From positions 13,106,572-13,170,571 of the forward strand of contig NC_088800.1 of assembly GCF_011386835.1 (NCBI RefSeq): a stretch of DNA of 64,000 nucleotides, read 5' to 3'. The stretch comes from Chrysemys picta bellii (Eukaryota > Chordata > Testudines > Emydidae). A model generated the notes under the pieces. It saw only the letters and a list, made by a program, of their open reading frames with translations, ran no database searches and was not told where the DNA came from. Positions 32,975 through 45,086 of the stretch are shown here, piece after piece. The translations under genes were made by a program, and so were the position numbers. Positions within the stretch are counted from its first letter, which is position 1, and each line of letters starts with the position of its first letter.

Positions 32975-33223
32975 TAAAAGACTATAACAGGGTTCAAAAA
33001 AGAATTAGATAAATTCATGGAGGATAGGTCCATCAATGACTATTAGCCAGGATGCACAGGGATGGTGTCCCCCTGTTTGCCAGAGGCTGGTAGTGGGTAG
33101 CAGGGGTTGGATCACTTGGTGATTGCCTGTTCTGTTCATTCCTTCTGGGGCGCACCTGGCATCGGAAGACAGGATATTGGGCCCGATGGACCTTTGATCT
33201 GACCCAGTATGGCCATTCTTATG
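32975..33223 (+). mobile_element. CR1 LINE 3' portion
   Basis: AACAGGGTTCAAAAAAGAAT, TAAATTCATGGAGGATAGGT, GTTTGCCAGAGGCTGGTAGT, CCTGTTCTGTTCATTCCTTC and the end CCAGTATGGCCATTCTTATG. Same lineage as 8050-8492, 5'-truncated. Confidence 0.93.
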
Positions 33224-36000
33224 CCCAGCAGCTCAAAGGTGAGATACATTATCTGAGGCAGTCTGAAGGAGCTTGTACAGCCGCCGCATGGGTCAGCCAT
33301 GCTCGGTAAAGGAAGAGAAGACTTATGTGTCTCAGTGTCTCAAGAACCTGTCACCAGGAAATTCAGTTTTAAAAAAAAATCACTAAGTTCACTTGAAAAC
33401 AATTGAAGAAAACGCCAAATGTATGAATTGTAGATGCTGTTTGCAACACTCCATTGGATTAGAGCATCATCCCGTCACACTGCTCATCACAGCTTTCCTT
33501 ATCTGAATTAACTTGAGTTTGAGGAAATCCCTGCCTTATATGGCAGAGCCTGAAGAGCTGTCACAGACATTTGTGATTTCTTATCTCTATGACTGCATGA
33601 CTGCTGGGAATTCATCATTGGATGAAACTGGTGACTCCTGAAAGTCCCTGTTTACTGTATTGTCATATTTGGGGTATGTCCTAATACCGAAAGCAGAAGC
33701 TGTGTTCACTAACAGAGAGAAAAGATTCCGGGACTGATCTTATGAGCCAGTGGATGGTGCTATCTGAAAGATTCAGGTATGGGAACCTCCTTAGTCTAGT
33801 TGGGTGAGTTGTGGAGGTGATGTTATAGGTTGTGAGGGAGAGTTTGGAACTGCTCCAGGCTGTGGAAAGCTGAAACAAGAGGTGGGGGCTGGAGATTTCA
33901 AAGGAGATCCAGACACTTTCATCTTCCTAGTGGTAGCTGGTACCGAGCCACTCTGACATGTTGAATGAGACTGCTAGTCTTCTGAGTTTGCATGGTGAGT
34001 GTACTGGTTGTGGTGGTTGATCCGATGGCTTCAGAATAGCCAGATTGGGGTGGCATTTGCAAGGCAGCTCAAAATAATAATTTACATTTTTGGACCATAT
34101 TTCATCTCAGTGTTTTACAAACTCTTTGCCTATGAGAATCAGTTTGCCCACCAGCGAGAGGCAGATCCTCTGGGGCAGAAGCCAGCAACATGCCCCAGCA
34201 GACTTGACAACATTCAGAAGAGAGGAACTTGAGCTGCGTCAGACTCCTGCACTTGCAGAAGGGTGAGAAGAGCTCTCGCATGTGGGCTCAGAGCAGTTGG
34301 GACCTCTGATTTTAAAGATACTTCTGAAAGATCCTCATGCATTGACATGGGTGAAGCTCACTTTTCATCTATTTTGGAAGGATGCAGGGTTGAGTAGTCC
34401 CTGCCAGAATTTGAGCTTGCGGTTACAAGTAGCCTTGAACAACTAATGGGACTTAGACCACTGAGTCATTGCCTCTGGGACTGTATCAACAGCCTCAGAA
34501 ATCCTCAACTATGTGCATTAATAGAGTGAATCCCTGTCCTGGGAGATTGACCAATTTCATTCATGGGCCTCATGAAGAACGTCTTTCCATATCTGTAATG
34601 GAAGGTTGATTTGATATTGCCATTACATAAAGTTCTTATTTTTCCCTTTGTGATGCACTCTTAAAAGCTCCCTTAATTCCCATCTTCCTCTCTAGCAACA
34701 GCAGTGAGTTCTTCTGCTCTGTAAAAATCTCTGCATTTTGCAACTTAAAGTAAAGAAAGCCTTTTTCCTTTTCTCTTCTGTCTCTGTTCCTCTTCCCTTT
34801 TAAGCAATGAGTGAGAGAATGTCTAAAGCCAGGGAAGTATGGAAACATTTCGTCCCATGAGAGGTCAGGGTGGGGTGGAAGCTGAAGGGGGCTCTGAGAG
34901 GGCTGAATCAGTTTGAAAACAGGAAACCATGTGGCAGTGTGAAATGAGGGCCCAGCTGATGTGAATGAGCCATTGAGAGGAAGGGAGACTCGCTGGCTAG
35001 ACCAGCATTAGAGAGACTTAAAAACTTTGTTTAAACACACTGCTTTTCAGATTAAAACAAATGAGAATTGTATTTTTTTATCTTGTAAATATTATAACAA
35101 GCTGCTGAAGTCTTTTGCTTCTCCTGCTGTGCGCTGCAGACAGAGCAAGCACCGAAAATGGCTGGTTTCCTTTTTTTCACACATTAAATCACAAGTTTCC
35201 ATTCCTGTTTTTGAGAAGCTGTACGCCTGAAACTGTCTCTTTTCATTCACCTGAGGCAAGGATCGGGAGAAGGGCTGTCTTTTCTCCTGATCCTTTTCTT
35301 TAAGATGCGCACTTTTACTCTTCTTCATCTCTTTCAATTAACCAAGTGCACCAAGAGGCTGCATCTTGAGGTGAAAGAAATAGGGTGAAAAAGAAAACCC
35401 TGTTGTCCCCCTGCTTTTTCTCTCTACAAAAAAGATGAATCATGTTCCCACAACTGCAATTACATTTTCAAGACTCAAAGAACGCTGGTACAGCACTAAA
35501 AAGGCAAGCAGTGACGTTCCAGCTGAAATCAGGAGGGAGTGGCTTTATTTTATTTATTTTTTCCCCTTTTACCCTGTGCTGTCATTAGAAATTTAAACTT
35601 ATTCAAGACCATTCCTTCTTGCCTGGTTAACAGTGGACTTACTTGAAAGGAGGAAAGTGTTTTTTGTTGTTGTTTTGCTTTTCCATCTATAACAGTGGAA
35701 GAAAAATTCTATCAGCAACAGTATTTTCTTTGGATTTGAGGGCCAGACTCTTTTCTTCTTTGAATTAGACACGTTGTGTTTGAGTCTAGCCTAGGTATTT
35801 TTTTTTCTTTCTCTTGGTATGTTACACGGTTCCAGTTGCATGCATCTGGCTTTTGTTCTCGCTCTCTTTCCAGAATTTAATTTTGGTGCTTGTCTGCCAT
35901 TAACATTGGCTAGAAAACTTTTTTTATCAAATGTAGCAGGAATACTGGTGCCATCCTTACCACTTAATATTATTTTTAATTTTCATATTTAGAATAATCT
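33224..36000. other. Largely unique sequence upstream of exon B
   Basis: I see no young transposon here; a weak MIR-like tail may lie near 34080-34170 (TGTTTTACAAACTCTTTGCC). The low density of repeats from here to about 43800 contrasts with both sides and fits a regulatory or promoter region, although that is inference. Confidence 0.4.
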
Positions 36001-36283
36001 CTCTAAACATATCTGTCTTGTTTGCTATAAATTACTACGTCATCTGCATAAGTGACCCTGTGTTCTAAGAAGACTTTTATCAAACAGTCACAGCTCTGGG
36101 ATTTTCTTTTTCCTGTTAAGAGAATTGGAGAGGCTGATGTGATTCAAAGAACGCTGAGATGCAGGGGCTTCTCTGAGCACATATGTGAGAGATTTGGACT
36201 GTACGCCTTACCGAGTTTATCCTGGAGTTAATGGTGGGCTCTGCTCCTTGCATTTTACCTCTGTTTTCCCTTTTTTGGACAAA
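36001..36283 (+). promoter_or_regulatory. Putative 5' UTR and promoter-proximal region of exon B
   Basis: The region directly before the ATG of exon B has no AG acceptor with a pyrimidine tract close to the coding start, so exon B is probably a first exon whose 5' UTR lies here. The frame stays open upstream to 36185 but without an ATG in good context. No canonical TATA box at a clear distance and no CpG island was seen; the start site cannot be fixed. Confidence 0.35.
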
Positions 36284-36364
36284 ATGTATGAACGACACAA
36301 GAGGCGGTACAGCCTGTGTGACATTTCCAAGGTGGACAGGACTGTAGATGTTGTGTTGTTAAAG
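36284..36364 (+). CDS. Putative alternative first coding exon B of the same unidentified gene
   Basis: ATG at 36284 has A at position -3 and opens 27 codons ending in phase 0 at a donor GTACAG (36365). The peptide starts MYERHKRRYSLCDISKVDRT and ends in VDVVLLK. It is basic at the N-terminus, and RRYS matches the R-R-x-S pattern favoured by basophilic kinases such as PKA (inference). Its phase joins exactly to exon C (starts phase 0), just as exon A's does, so the two exons could serve as mutually exclusive entries from different promoters. I do not recognise the peptide. It could be a chance frame, but the codon make-up, the start context and the phase match argue against that. Confidence 0.55.
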
Positions 36365-39300
36365 GTACAGTATTGGTTGTTTACATTTCCTATTCATTAG
36401 TACTGCTTACTCATCTTGGATTCATTCATCTACTCCCTGCTGTAAATGCACCCCAGACAACCAGATTTCTTGTGCCTCCTTTGAAAGGGGGAGCAGGTGG
36501 GAGGCAGCTATCAGGAGGTGACTGTGCAGCTTTTACATCTCGAGTATTTATTAAAATTATATAACATCAAGTGATTTTGTTCTTGCTATGACCGATACTT
36601 TGAGTGGTGATAGAGACATACTGTTAAATATGTGTTTTTCAAGTGCTCTGGCTGGCTGTCTTTTCTCCTCTATCGAAATCATCAGTGGGGTACTGCAAAG
36701 ATTTTGCAAACGTCCCATGGAGATGTGTTGAGCCTTCCTGTATTAAGTTGCTTTTGAACTAAAGATGTTTTTACCCACTGGTCCTCTGCACTTCACCTGG
36801 AAGACTGTGGGTTCAGCCCAAAAAGGCATGGTAGGTTTTTTGTCAGTGCTGCATGGCTCTGGCTGTTGGTTTTGTATAAAGCTTTTCTATTTTGGCGGAG
36901 AGGGAGAGGGGTTGTTTTTGTTTGTTTAAATGTTTGTCTTAAAATGGGTGGAGGAAAGCCTCAAATGCCTCTTGGCTAATTGTCCAGTGCTCTCTCCTCC
37001 AATCTAAAATTAGTAAGTACTCCACCAACCGGTATGGTGACAGTCTGGGAATGTTCTGTCACTGTAATAGCTCTGCTTGGAGCTTGAACAGTTTCCTGGC
37101 ACAGCGGATGGAAATGGGAAGGCAGCCCAAGTAACTTCATAACACTGCCTGACTTTGATATCTTAACTCATGGAAGAGAGTCACCTTTTTGAAACTGGAG
37201 GTGGTGGGGTGCTGGATGGGTAGGTGTCTCCTGCTGCATGGTTGCGTGGCTAACTTTTTTAGTCACACTTTATGGCTCCTAGAGTCTTTTTTTCCTTTTT
37301 GTATGTCAGAGGTGAAGATGGAAAAACTACAATTTTTTTTTTCAATCCAGAATTATAAGCAGTGTAGTTATTTTTTCCGGGATATGTCTTCTCAAACGAT
37401 TCCCTGACCCATCCTACCTGCACTAAGATCAGCCTGGCAGTTGCCAACTCGCATTCACCTATAGAGGATTATTATTTTTGGCTCACACTTAATATGTTCT
37501 TCTCCCACCCCCAAAAAACCTTTGCTAGATTTCTTGCCATATTGGATTTGGTGAATTGTTTTCTAATACTATCTTTAATTATGCTGATTACAAGAAACTG
37601 GAAGCCCCTGCAATGCAATCTCTAGACACCCCTCTGAGTCATAGACAAAATAAATGTGCAGACACGTTATACAAACAGTGCTTTAGCTGTGGTGTTGAAT
37701 GGTCCCCTACAATAGACAGGAAGCATTGTTACCCCCTGACAGATTCAACTGTTTACATAAAAAGCACAGTCTTTTTGTAAGCTGTGTTTGTCTGCCTAGA
37801 CTGAACTGTTATTTGCTATGATTATAGTGAATTAGTATTTCTGAAGTCATCAGTTCCCTAACTTAATTTTTGTTAAGTAAAATTTAGAATTTATAACAAA
37901 ATATGGTTCTTGTGAAATCATCCTAATATTTTTCCAATCAGCTTCCAACACTGGATGATACTGATTGATCCTGAAAATAATTCAATGTGTGTGTGTGGAT
38001 GCTGTGCTAATTCAGGGAACATAGAGACACAAACAACTGGGAATTACAGTAACATTTACCTTGTTTTTTAGTGCCTCATGTTTTAATCTGTAATCTATAA
38101 CGCAACCTGAGCTAGTTTTCGATCTGTAGGAGCCCCGTGCAATATCAGGCAAAGTCAATGGCAAATCTTCTGTTGACTTTGATGAGAGCTGGATCAGACC
38201 TTTAGGCAAGGGGGGCTTTTTTTAATTAAACTATTTATAGAAAGAAGGAGGACTCTCCCAAGTAATTATTTTGGTTTGGGTGGGACACTGTTTCCTTAGC
38301 CTCAAGTGTCCAAAGGTCAGATATCAAAAGATAAATTAATGCAAGCAAGCAAACAAAAAATACCCTTCAGTAATAAGCCTGCCTTTAAAATCATGGTGAA
38401 GTAGATAATAAGAGAGCGAGTAGCTTTTATGTTGGTGCATTGATTTGATTCTCAAAGGACTCGTGAATCAAGGGCTGTCAGTAATGCATTGGTGTGCCCT
38501 TACCCCTGTATTTTTTTAGGTAGGTGATCTCGGTGACATCAGAAGTAAAAACAGCTGGTAGGGGGATATCACTGGGATAAGCTCTGAACATAGGAGAACT
38601 AATGCTGTTTTAGCTGCAGAATATAAATGATGTTGCATTTGCATTGGTTACACCACTTGTAGGTAAAGTTGCAAAATAATTTCAGTTCTAACTGATTATT
38701 TTTACATGCTCATAATTTTCCTAAGGATTCAATTTTGGAGCTGAATTTTTTCATGTTTAGACTGCCTGAAGCTGTTTTTTTGGAAAGTTTGAATCAATAC
38801 TCATCAGCCATTTTGGGGTTGCGAGGATAAAAATAATTTCCCCCCTCTATTTTAAAAAATAATCATCTGACCTCCTCTTTCTAGGAGCAACTCAAAAATT
38901 CCTAGCATTTGAAATTTGGGAGCAAAACCTCTTCCCTACTATATGGTCCTGTTCTGTCACTGCAGCAGCACAGAGGTTATAAAGCTGGTTTAACTGGCTA
39001 CAAGGGGATTCTGACAGTATATAGGAAGTCCTGGATGGCATAGAGCTGACATTGTGATTCTATGCCACCCTCCCTTCCCTTCCACCCACCCACTATGCCA
39101 CACCTGTCTAGGAGATATAGGAGAAGGGGAGCGGTCAGAGTGTCTCTACAATACTTATATCTCCACCTGCCTGAATAGCTGCTTATGGTTCTAGGTAGCA
39201 AGGTGTAATTTAGGAACGCTCTGATCCATCTCTAAGTTACTCCAGGAACCAGCCCTGCCAGCCATAAAATCAGGGAGCTTCAAAGTGTTGGTAACTATCC

Positions 39301-42300
39301 TCTCTGGGTTCTTATGCTGTACCCATCATCATTGTGTATAGGTGTCTTACAAATATATTGATGTAAATACAACCTAGGCATAGCACCCAGATACCACAGT
39401 GATTGATACCTTACATGTCTGTCTGTCTGTCTAGGTATTTGTATGTAAATAGGCCTCGATTACCAGTATTTGCTTTGCTAAGTTTTAAAACAACCAATTC
39501 AGGACTGAGCAGTGACAGTAAAAAAATTGCTTTAAAGAGCTCACTGCACATTTCACAGCGTCTTTGTAGCTTCATGCTTATGAAACTGTTAGCTCCAGGT
39601 CAGAGAACTTAAATTCCGCCTGCAGAGTTTATAAGATGTATGAGTCAAGTAGTTTAGGATTTTTCCCCCTGCTTATTTCTTCTCAATCAGGGATACTGAG
39701 GGCCAGACCTGTTATTGAGTCACCCATTGATTTTAGTAGAGATTGAATCAGACCATACGTGCAGAAATTAGCAGCAGTGCAGTGTGAAGGTATGAAAACA
39801 AGCACTCGATATTTTGAAACTGAATGGACCCAATTTTCAACCTCTGGTTCAGACCGATTGCTCTGCTCCATGTATTAGACTGCAAGGGGTCGGGGCGGAC
39901 GACATTCCGTGCAATAGATGGTCAATGCAGTTGTCCTTATAGGACCATTGCAGCCAGCGTAACTTAGAGCAGTATTTTCTCTATTCTAAATTATGCCGTG
40001 GACTGTTTCAGTTCCAGTGCGGCAAGACTTGAAGGAGGTGTGTAAAAGTGTCTTAGAGCTATCTTTCCCACCTTGGTACAGCTCATACTTAACCCCAAGG
40101 TTTCTCTGTGTTAACTTGTGTATATAGCATTTTATCTCCCTCTGTGCATTTAGTTTATAGACCTGTTTTTCTTCACTAAATAAAAACATGCATGAATTTG
40201 TTGGATTTTTGTGCATTACAATCAAATATATGAGATATGCAATTCCCCTTGTGGAAGGAAGCCTTAGCTTTTGGAATTAGGGTTTTTGAGTGTTTGATTT
40301 CAAAACCATAATGTTGAACTAATGTCAGCTTTTGGGGGTTTGCTGTTTGTGTTTTTTGGGGGAAGGGGATACATTTAATATGCTGTAGGTTTCATTTGTT
40401 TTGAACATAGTTTGTTTTTCCAGAGAGAAGCAGAGGGATCACTCAGGTTCATTCAGGATAATAGGGCATTTTCAGATTGCCAATAGGTTTCAGATATCGG
40501 GAATTTGGAAAGAGGGGAAAATATAAGGCTAGAAGGTGGCTTCCTTGCAGCTCTCACACATCTACTCTAGAATGCTTTTCAGCTCCAATCTAGTCCCAGC
40601 TAATGGGGAAGGGACCTCACTGTGTCAAAAGTTAAAACATATTCTTGGGACATTTATCCACTTTCCCATTTGGAAGATTGCCAAAGGGAATGCTGCAGCC
40701 TGAGAATCCCCTGGTGTTCTTAAACTACACAGCAACAATTTACCTAGCAATTGGAAAGGTCTTATGGTTATAGGAGCCTCTTCCCCGCTCCCTGTTCAAA
40801 CTACAGCTGTTGGTAGCCCTGTCCCTTTTGTTCCACTTACTTATTAATATATCCCACAGGCCCTTTTTTGAATATCCATGCCCCTGGAAACTGGGAGAAA
40901 TGGCAGTGTTGTTCAGTGTACTATAAGGGTCCAGGCCCTAATATGGCAAGAATTTATGCACATGCTTAACTTCACGCACTGTGAGTATTTCTACTGAAGT
41001 CAAGGGAACGACTCAGTGCATAAAGTTAAGCACGTGTGCAAATCATTGCAGGATTTGGCCCATAGTCCTTTCTGGATAACTTGTGGAATGGCTTTTACGT
41101 TCCTCTACTGCCTTGATTTGAGAGCACCTCCCGATGCAACACCTATTGCGTGTCTATGGAACCATGCTGAAAATTCCATTATTGAATTCTCCTTCATGCA
41201 TGTTAGATGGTAGCTTTGTTACTGGCTGTGGAGGGTCTTGAAAACATAAGGTATTATCTAATTTTTTTTTCCAGGGAAGGAGTATCCATAATTGGGCCTT
41301 TCCCTCAGTTTCTGGTCCAGGAATATACAAGTGGTGTCTGTGACTTTCCATCATAATTTTAATTCACTTAAAATTTAATTCCAATGATTTGTGTAAATTC
41401 CTCAGATGAAATAATAAGGACCCCAGGATATTTCCATGAATGTGAGGGCAGGGCTAAGGTTTGCATTTGTTTAATTTAAAACTCATTGCACAATTTCTGA
41501 ATATTAATCAAATGGGAAAAACATTTGAAGTAAAATAGTATCTTATCTAAAATCAGAAAAATTCTCAAGTAACTTTTGTTCAACTATATTTGTTCTCCAT
41601 TAGACATTTCACATCTTTTCCCTAGTACTGATTAATACTCAGGTATCCTAAGTACTTAATAATATATCAGCTGAATGTAAATGAATAGATTAACAGTATA
41701 TATTTTTTTCTTTAGAGCCATAGTCTCTTTGCATAGTAGTATCCTGCTCTGAGTTGTAAGGTAGAACTCAAAGGATGGGAGATTTAAAAAAATAAGAGAG
41801 AGAGAGAAACCTGGAAACTTTAATTGCAAATTTAAGACTATGTTAAAATAATAAAGAAGGAAACCAAACCACTAGAGATTTTCAAGGAAATTAAAGCTAA
41901 AATTATCTGGTTCCCCCTTCTTCCGAAATGCTTCAATTTAATTTATCACACTGCCAACAAAAGTTGAAAATTGCAAACCTTTTAAATAGCAGAAGCTATC
42001 TGATGTCAAGATAATGTGTGCAGTGGAGGGGAACACTTTGAGAATAGAATGGAAACGAGACCTTTCTCCATTAAAACATCTTATAGTGTCCCCAACTATT
42101 GCATCTTTATTACTCATTAGTCGCTCCTTTGGGGAATTTAACGTATGGTTAAAGCAGGAGCACTCACTGCTGTCTCACTACATGGCCAGTGAGGTGTAAC
42201 CTGCAGAGCTCTGTTGCAATTCAACCTAGCACCGTTAACATGCATGAGTCTTGCCAACAATCCAGTGTTTGATGGCACTTGTTATGACAGCTGCTGATCT

Positions 42301-43818
42301 TAATGACGCTTAACATAACTCTCCTCTTGGAAAGGAAACACTAGGGCCCACGTTCAGGTCTCACACTGATGCACTCCCCGGCGAGACGGGTAGATGTGAA
42401 TGAGAGATGAAGATGGGACCTAATCATCTACTGCTTAAGTGCGAGCCCTCTGGGAAGGTCTTGTGACTGTTTGAAAAGAACAAGCTGCAGCAGAAGAGGA
42501 AAGAGACAGTGTTTAAAAAGTTATCTGAGAAGAAGTAACAGAGCCAGTGAAGTGGAACATTACTGAGTACAGTAAAGGATGTTGGAGAACTCCACTGAGA
42601 CACATTGACGAGCACAGGAAAAGGGAGGGGGGCGCCATTGTGGATCTTTAAAATGAAACATCTCTGTGTTTAGCTGAAGGAAATAAGAGCTGGTGGTCAC
42701 TAATTGTTCCCACATGATGCAGAATGTAACTTAACAGCCCCTTTTGTCTAGCAGACTCTCTTGTCTCCTCTTTCTTTTTCTCTGCACAAAGGTTTCTGTA
42801 TTAAGTTGCTTTGGATTTTAAATTAAATGTCTGCAGTATGTTGGCTCTGAGATTCTGGAAACCACTGCGCACATGTTCCCTGGAAGAAAAATCCAACAGT
42901 CCAATGTTTGCACATCCACACTGGTGTCGGCCTAATTGAGTCCTCTTTGGTACCGAGCTGGCCGCTACTCTGCCATATCCACACGCCGGTCCTGTATGTA
43001 CAGCAAAAAACAAACAAACCAAACCCTCAGGGATACCCTTTTTAATTGTAGTGGAGGTGCTTCCTTGATCCGTTCATTGTCTTAAGCAAGTTCAATCCAG
43101 TGCATGTAAAAATACCTGGCTTCCTGCTGACCTTTTCCCGAAAGTCTGCATACTGAAGTTCTGTCTATCGAGAATGCTGCAGATTTCCTGCTGCTAAATG
43201 GTGCCATATTATCTCTGCTCCCACACTAGCAAATCAAGATGCAAGCCTTTGGCAGCTCAGAATCAACAAGCTATGATCAGTGTGGGTGCCGAGGGAAAGA
43301 AGGGCTTTGAATTTTTTGTAGCAATCAGTCTGTCTTCCTGTTGCTAGCATCCCTCTTAAAGAAGCAGAAAGACTGGGGGGAATTCGTTTTAGTGATTGAC
43401 AATGGTTCTATGTCCATGATAAAATCTCTAGGTTGCAACAGAGGCTAATAGAAGGTAGAGCTGAGACTGATTTTGTGTGACCAGCCTCACTTGTCTGCCC
43501 AGTGCTTCAATATTCATCACCGCAAAGTGTAAACTTTGGGCTGGGTTTTGATGAGGATGAAGAGGGGCTCTGGTAAGAAAGTTTATGTGGCCGGCCCCTT
43601 GTTTTGAGTATGTCTGGATCACCCAGTTTCTGTGATCATCGAGCAATCTTCTCTCAAATGCTGCTTCTTTGGCTTTCTGTAGTGTAGAGAGCATTCATTT
43701 ACGCAAGTAGTTTTATTTGTTTTTATATTGGTGCATAATAAATATTCTTCCTGTGTTAGTGCAGTTAAATGAATACTTGGTGTATTATAAAAACAGAATC
43801 TATTAAATTATCTCTAAA
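36365..43818. other. Intron between exons B and C, repeat-poor part
   Basis: Largely unique AT-rich DNA. It holds a palindromic module at 40929-41062 and worn palindrome pieces near 38140-38215 and 39690-39760. No exon with paired splice sites in phase 0 was recognised. Confidence 0.4.
40929..41062. mobile_element. Ancient palindromic MITE-like repeat
   Basis: TTTATGCACATGCTTAACTT before the centre is answered by CATAAAGTTAAGCACGTGTG after it, around a centre with TACTGAAGTCAAGGGAACGA. The ends CCAGGCCCTAATATGGCAAG and TGCAGGATTTGGCCC are also partly complementary. It is a foldback repeat common in sauropsids, diverged here. Confidence 0.65.
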
Positions 43819-43904
43819 AGCAGGTGCAACACCAACAGACCCTTGTCGTCGGCAGGCAGGATCAAACTGAAGACCTCTGGAGCTTAGCGCATGAACCTGT
43901 ACCG

Positions 43905-44667
43905 CAGGAGTGGGCAAACTATGGACCGCGGGCCGGATCCATCCCCTCAGGGCTTTGGATGCAGCCCGCGGTGCCACCGGCACCACGTCCCTGTGGCCCC
44001 TGGGCAGGGGGGCAGAGGGCTCCATGCGTTGCCCTTGCCTTCAGGCACCGCCCCTCGCAGCTCCGGTTGGCCGGGAATGGGGAACCATGGCCAATGGGAG
44101 CTTCAGGAGAGGTACCTGGAGGCGTGGCAAGGGCAGTGCACACAGAGCCCTCGGTCCCTCCTCCCCCAGGGGCCGCAGCGCTTCCGGGAGCAGCACGGGG
44201 CAGGGGACAGGGTAGGCCTGCAGGGAGCCTGCCCTGGCCCTGGTGCGTGCCACTGCCACCCTGGAGTCGCTTGAGGTAAGCGGCGCTGGGCTGGAGCCCG
44301 AACCCCTCCTACACCCTGCCCCCCAACTCCCTGCCCTAAGCCCCCTGCCTGCCCCTCGCATCCCTCCTGCACCCCAATCCCCTGCCCTGAGCCCCCTCCT
44401 GCACCCTGAGCCCCCCTGCACTCTGCACCCCAATCCCTTGCTGTGAGCCCCCTGCTACACCCAGCACCCCAACCCCTTCCTTGAGCACCCTCATGCACCC
44501 CACACCCTTCCTCTGCCCCAATCCCTTGCCCTGAGCCCCTTCCTGCACACCGCACCCTCTCCCACATCCTGCACTCCCTCACACACACCAGCCTCCTGCC
44601 CCCCGTCCCTGCATACAATTTCCCCACCCAGGTGTGGCCCTCGCCCCAAAAAGTTTGCCCACCCCTG
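43905..44667. mobile_element. hAT-type non-autonomous element, third family (763 bp)
   Basis: Begins CAGGAGTGGGCAAACTATGG and ends AAGTTTGCCCACCCCTG. The duplications CTGTACCG (43897-43904) and CTCTACCA (44668-44675) agree at six of eight positions; the empty site in the neighbouring SINE unit reads CTCTACCT. Inside are a GC-rich segment with GGCCAATGGGAGCTTCAGGA and a C-rich array of units like GAGCCCCCTGCACCC (about 44300-44580). The many overlapping GC-rich frames on both strands are products of composition, not genes. Confidence 0.88.
44300..44580. repeat. C-rich minisatellite inside the hAT element
   Basis: Degenerate repeats of roughly 20-35 bp built on CCCTGCACCC, CCAATCCC and TGAGCCCC. 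The minus strand is G-rich and may form unusual structures. Confidence 0.75.
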
Positions 44668-44876
44668 CTCTACCACATGAAAGCCAATTGGCTCTTAGCT
44701 AAGGCTGTAGAGCAGACTCATTTAACTCTCTCTAAGTGGTCTCAGTGCCACTAGATGGGACACAACACCGCACCCAGCAGGTGTGTGGGTTACATACCTC
44801 CCCTAGCTGAGGAAATGTGTCCTGAGCTTCAGAGTCTTCCCAGCTGAAACCCCGGAGGAGCCCCCACTTGTAATGC

Positions 44877-45086
44877 CAACAGACTCCAGTCGTCGGCGGG
44901 CAGGATCGAACTGGGGACCTCTGGAGCTTAGTGCATGAGTCTCTACCTCATGAAAGTCAACTACCTCTTAGCTAAGGCTGTAGACCAGACTCATTTCACA
45001 CACCCCATCCCACTCCACTCCACTTCACTCCACTCCACTAGATGGGACACAACACCACACCCAGAAGGTGTGTATGTTACACAGGC
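44877..45086 (-). mobile_element. tRNA-derived SINE-like unit 2 (uninterrupted)
   Basis: CCAACAGACTCCAGTCGTCG, GGATCGAACTGGGGACCTCT (complement of a B box), GAGCTTAGTGCATGAG, CTTAGCTAAGGCTGTAGACC (complement of an A-box region), then a CCACT-type simple patch and ACTAGATGGGACACAACACC. Together with unit 1 it forms a direct tandem pair separated by about 80 bp. The patch CCACT at 45008-45039 is an expansion not present in unit 1. Confidence 0.72.

Larger units (their letters stand above)
43832..44797 (-). mobile_element. tRNA-derived SINE-like unit 1, split by a hAT element
   Basis: Two parts, 43832-43904 and 44668-44797, align in order with the uninterrupted unit at 44877-45086. On the minus strand the unit has TTAGCTAAGAGCCAATTGG (A-box-like TAGCTAAGAG) and, closer to its other end, a B-box-like AGTTTGATCC beside CTAAGCTCCAGAGGTC. 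The interruption is the hAT element 43905-44667. Confidence 0.75.

Noticed and set aside
43765..44676. Overlapping frames up to 174 aa on both strands
   Set aside because: Inside the hAT element 43905-44667 with its C-rich array; frames are open on several strands at once.
45008..45039. CCACT repeat array as a possible CRISPR or satellite
   Set aside because: Only about 32 bp of simple pentamer expansion within a SINE unit; no spacers.
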